A stretch of DNA of 64,000 bases from UBA7455 sp026713185 (GTDB lineage Bacteria; Pseudomonadota; Gammaproteobacteria; Pseudomonadales; Azotimanducaceae), in NCBI GenBank assembly GCA_963665785.1, contig OY762456.1:3968001-4032000 (forward strand), given 5' to 3'. The notes beneath the pieces are model-generated. The model was not told the origin of the DNA, did no database searches, and saw only the letters and a program-made list of their open reading frames with translations. Shown in pieces: positions 61,796 through 64,000 of the stretch (the stretch's first letter is position 1; each line of letters opens with the position of its first letter). The position numbers and the translations under genes were made by a program.

Positions 61796-61846
61796 CAGTC
61801 AAGTTCCCATTTGAGAGAGTAGTCCACCCTCAATTATCTTTGTCAT
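61776..61846. repeat. 20-bp direct repeat around the ribH start
   Basis: CCCTCAATTATCTTTGTCAT occurs at 61776-61795 and 61827-61846, 51 bases apart. On the minus strand the upstream copy starts with an ATG that overlaps the ribD stop (ATGA) and encodes MTKIIEG followed by eight more codons and a stop. The second copy is the real ribH start, also MTKIIEG. The first therefore creates a 15-residue frame in front of ribH. It looks like a local duplication or a recombination scar. Confidence 0.85.
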
Positions 61847-62943
61847 GTTTGATGGGAGTCAGGCCTTACTGTCAGACGAAAATCCCGCCCCACCATTCGT
61901 ATGTCTGCTATTTCGAGATGATGAAGATTAACCATCTTACCAATTTCAGGAAGATTCAGTAATGACCGGGCATCATTTCCCATAAAATAAGGCGCTACAT
62001 AGATCACAATTTCGTCGCACAATCGTTGTTGAACCAGTGCTCCGGCCAGGGTTGCTCCACATTCAAACAATACTTCATTACAATCAGATGCGCCCAGAAA
62101 GGCCAGAAACACCCTCAGGTCGACTCGTCCATCTTCTCCCGGATCAATGATTTCGACTGGCGCCGGATATTTGTTCTCCGGCGGAAGGGTACAGACAATC
62201 ACCGTATTCGGATCAGACAGAACCACTGACCCAGTCGGGATTCGACAATGGGAATCCAGCACATAGAGCTTTCTCTGAACAACCGCCGCGAGTTGGGCAT
62301 GCTCATGGTCCATTTCTGTCGCTCTCACGTTCATGCTGGGATCATCATCAACGATGGTTTGGACACCTGTCACAATAGCCGAACTTTGCGCTCTCAATCT
62401 CTGCACATCTCTGCGGGCATCCATACCAGTGATCCACCGGCTTTCACCATTGGCCAGCGCCGTTTTCCCATCAAGTGTCATGGCGAGTTTCAAGCGTACA
62501 AACGGAATGCCGGACTCATGTCTTTTTATATGGCCGGGATTGAGTCGCCTGGCAGATGACGCAAGCATTGGTGTCACAACTTCTATACCGGCATCGTTAA
62601 GTATTCTGAATCCCGCACCCGAGTTTTCAGGATCAGGGTCCTCCATGGCTGCCACCACGCGTTCGACACCTGCCTCAACCAGTGCACGTGCACAGGATGG
62701 CGTCCTGCCCTGGAAACTGCATGGTTCCAATGTCACATAGGCAGTAGCACCGCGGGCAGAGACACCGGCATGGCGCAGAGCCATAGCCTCGGCATGTTCG
62801 TCGCCGGCCTTCAGATGATACCCCTCACCAACGATCCTGCCGCTCCGGACCAACACACATCCCACTCTCGGATTGGGATGCGTCGTATAGATTCCTTTCT
62901 CCGCCAGCCGGAGGGCCCGGGCAAGGTAGGTCTGATCGTTCAT
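61843..62943 (-). CDS. ribD: Bifunctional riboflavin deaminase/reductase RibD
   Basis: 366 aa. The deaminase domain has His50, Glu52 (HAEAMAL), Cys75 and Cys84 (PCSFQGRTPSC); the reductase domain follows with RLKLAMTLDGKTA and VLFECGATLAGALV. It carries out the second and third steps of riboflavin synthesis. The start overlaps the nrdR stop by 4 bases, and a short frame overlaps its own stop. It is separated from ribH by 47 bases. Confidence 0.95.
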   Translation of the reverse strand: MNDQTYLARALRLAEKGIYTTHPNPRVGCVLVRSGRIVGEGYHLKAGDEHAEAMALRHAGVSARGATAYVTLEPCSFQGRTPSCARALVEAGVERVVAAMEDPDPENSGAGFRILNDAGIEVVTPMLASSARRLNPGHIKRHESGIPFVRLKLAMTLDGKTALANGESRWITGMDARRDVQRLRAQSSAIVTGVQTIVDDDPSMNVRATEMDHEHAQLAAVVQRKLYVLDSHCRIPTGSVVLSDPNTVIVCTLPPENKYPAPVEIIDPGEDGRVDLRVFLAFLGASDCNEVLFECGATLAGALVQQRLCDEIVIYVAPYFMGNDARSLLNLPEIGKMVNLHHLEIADIRMVGRDFRLTVRPDSHQT

Positions 62944-63425
62944 GTCTGCTTACGGAACAGGTTTTTTCGCGGTTGCGCCTTGCCTAACCGATCAATTTCC
63001 TTCTTGAATTCCTCAACATCCTGAAAACTTCGATATACAGATGCAAACCTGACATAAGCGACATCATCCAGTTCGCGAAGTGCCTGCATGACGAGTTCGC
63101 CGACAACCCGTGTCCTGATCTCACGTTCACCTGTTTCACGCAACTGATGTTTAATACGATTGATGGTGGAATCAATGAGCTCAAGGCTTACCGGTCGCTT
63201 TTCCAGAGCTCGCAACAAACCATTTCTCAGCTTGTCCTCATCAAAGGGCTGTCGGTTGCCATTGTTCTTGATGACTCTTGGCAGCACCAGTTCCGCAGAT
63301 TCAAAAGTGGTGAATCTCTCTCCACAATTCAAACATTCACGCCGCCGCCGCACCTGGTCACCATCAGCGACAAGTCTGGAATCGATAACTTTAGTCTCAT
63401 GGTCGCTGCAAAACGGACAATGCAC
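62940..63425 (-). CDS. nrdR: Transcriptional repressor NrdR
   Basis: 161 aa. Zinc ribbon C3, C6, C31 and C34 (CPFC then CLNCGERF), followed by the ATP-cone (VIKNNGNRQPFDEDKL). NrdR senses ATP/dATP and represses ribonucleotide reductase genes. It is the first gene of the minus-strand cluster that continues through ribD. The conserved family tail YRSFQDVEEFKKEI is intact. Confidence 0.96.
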   Translation of the reverse strand: MHCPFCSDHETKVIDSRLVADGDQVRRRRECLNCGERFTTFESAELVLPRVIKNNGNRQPFDEDKLRNGLLRALEKRPVSLELIDSTINRIKHQLRETGEREIRTRVVGELVMQALRELDDVAYVRFASVYRSFQDVEEFKKEIDRLGKAQPRKNLFRKQT

Positions 63426-63799
63426 GCTTGAACCTCACTCAATAGAACCATTGGATTTTACATGTTATTATGACGATAATTGTGCCAGAGAATTATTTAA
63501 TCAGCATATATCGATTATAAATTCGTATTAATTCATGAGGCATTTACGCTGTCTATGATGGCTTGATTCTACTGGTCTCCAGAGCAGGGTCAGATCTCTT
63601 TACCCCACAAAAAAACGAAAGAATGCGGGTTGACGGGCTGGCAAACTGTCAATTCCCGGATTTTCACCCCAAGCTGCAATAGCGCTCTGAAGATCCTTTA
63701 TGTCATCAATATAATCTAAATATATCAATGACTTATGTTGCATAGATGGCCGCCATGTGGTATAAACCAACATTATCAATTTGCGACGAAAGACAATTC
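63426..63799. other. Intergenic stretch before the right-edge transposase
   Basis: About 370 bases upstream of nrdR and of the transposase frame. It contains AT-rich blocks near 63440-63540 that probably include the nrdR promoter, and a GAGCAGGGTCAGATCT stretch near 63581-63596, which could be an element end, but no matching second end is visible in the window. No gene is recognised. Confidence 0.35.
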
Positions 63800-64000
63800 A
63801 TGGCGACCACACAAAGTATCCTCTTTTCATGGGACAATGTCGAGGCATTACCCGACCTCCAACGCCTGGAACTGGTGTTCCGGTACTTACCCGACCAGGA
63901 TATCATCGCCGCTCTACAGCAAATGCGCGGCCATGGCCGTAATGACTTCCCCGTTGCTACCATGTGGCGGGCACTCCTCGCCGGTGTTGTCTTTCAACAC
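63800..64000 (+). CDS. Transposase N-terminal part (InsH-N/DUF772-like; runs off right edge)
   Basis: From the ATG at 63800 the frame is open to the window end (67 codons). ALPDLQRLELVFRYLPDQD and VATMWRALLAGVVFQH resemble the N-terminal domain of InsH-like DDE transposases (IS5/IS1182 groups), which begin with a short FSW... segment and a helix before the R-A-L-L motif. The catalytic core lies outside the window, so intactness and family cannot be settled. Confidence 0.7.
   Translation, partial: MATTQSILFSWDNVEALPDLQRLELVFRYLPDQDIIAALQQMRGHGRNDFPVATMWRALLAGVVFQH

Overview
The window looks like chromosome from an unplaced, probably aquatic, gammaproteobacterium. The evidence is a set of core loci in typical gammaproteobacterial arrangements: rpsB at the left edge, mutM/coaD/rsmD/ftsY, rpoH-hemH, xseB-ispA-dxs and nrdR-ribD-ribH-nusB-thiL-pgpA-ribA. 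No rRNA gene, CRISPR array or phage was seen. One tRNA is present, tRNA-Leu(CAA), on the minus strand at 40494-40580.

Left part (1-12.7 kb): the start of rpsB runs off the left edge. It is followed by a luciferase-like flavin oxidoreductase, a 147-base inverted-repeat element, a small minus-strand operon (PEBP protein, ABM-fold protein, nitronate monooxygenase-like enzyme) and a TorF-type outer-membrane protein. Next comes a seven-gene minus-strand run encoding two complete peptide-type ABC importers (OppBCDF-like, then YejBEF-like) with no substrate-binding protein in the run.

Accessory part (12.9-40.4 kb): CopB, a DUF1624 membrane acyltransferase with a wrecked GNAT gene behind it, and a class III aminotransferase. 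Then follows a GC-rich plus-strand operon (17.4-27.5 kb): HAD dehalogenase, DAO-type flavoenzyme, Dpp-type ABC importer with fused ATPase, and a three-subunit HcnABC/opine-oxidase-like flavin/Fe-S dehydrogenase, with a convergent M20 amidohydrolase. I read it as uptake and oxidation of an imported N-substituted or D-amino compound. After it come a HupE/UreJ-DUF4198 metal-uptake operon, a GhrA-type reductase, a two-domain GNAT protein, a PepSY membrane protein, an Lrp-type regulator, a complete IS1380-family insertion with target duplication, and a low-GC TonB-dependent siderophore receptor. This stretch ends at the 3' side of the tRNA-Leu gene. GC content shifts visibly: 42 of 60 bases are G/C at 18121-18180, 25 of 60 at 39421-39480, and 32 of 60 in core dxs at 57061-57120.

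Right part (40.5-64 kb): DNA repair (mutM), CoA synthesis (coaD), rRNA methylation (rsmD), SRP receptor (ftsY), heat-shock sigma (rpoH), heme synthesis (hemH), a Nudix hydrolase, an MFS exporter and a cytochrome b561/cytochrome c' pair. These are followed by a LivHMGF-type importer with its own acyl-CoA synthetase and lipoprotein binding protein, then isoprenoid and riboflavin genes. The first 67 codons of a transposase enter at the right edge.

Most notable: a CIRCE-like HrcA operator lies exactly over the rpoH promoter, and ftsE/ftsX are missing between ftsY and rpoH. RibD and RibH are adjacent with a duplicated ribH start and no riboflavin synthase gene, and pgpA has no standard start codon in the needed frame. 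A GNAT gene beside DUF1624 has lost its middle; its intact relative lies 20 kb away.
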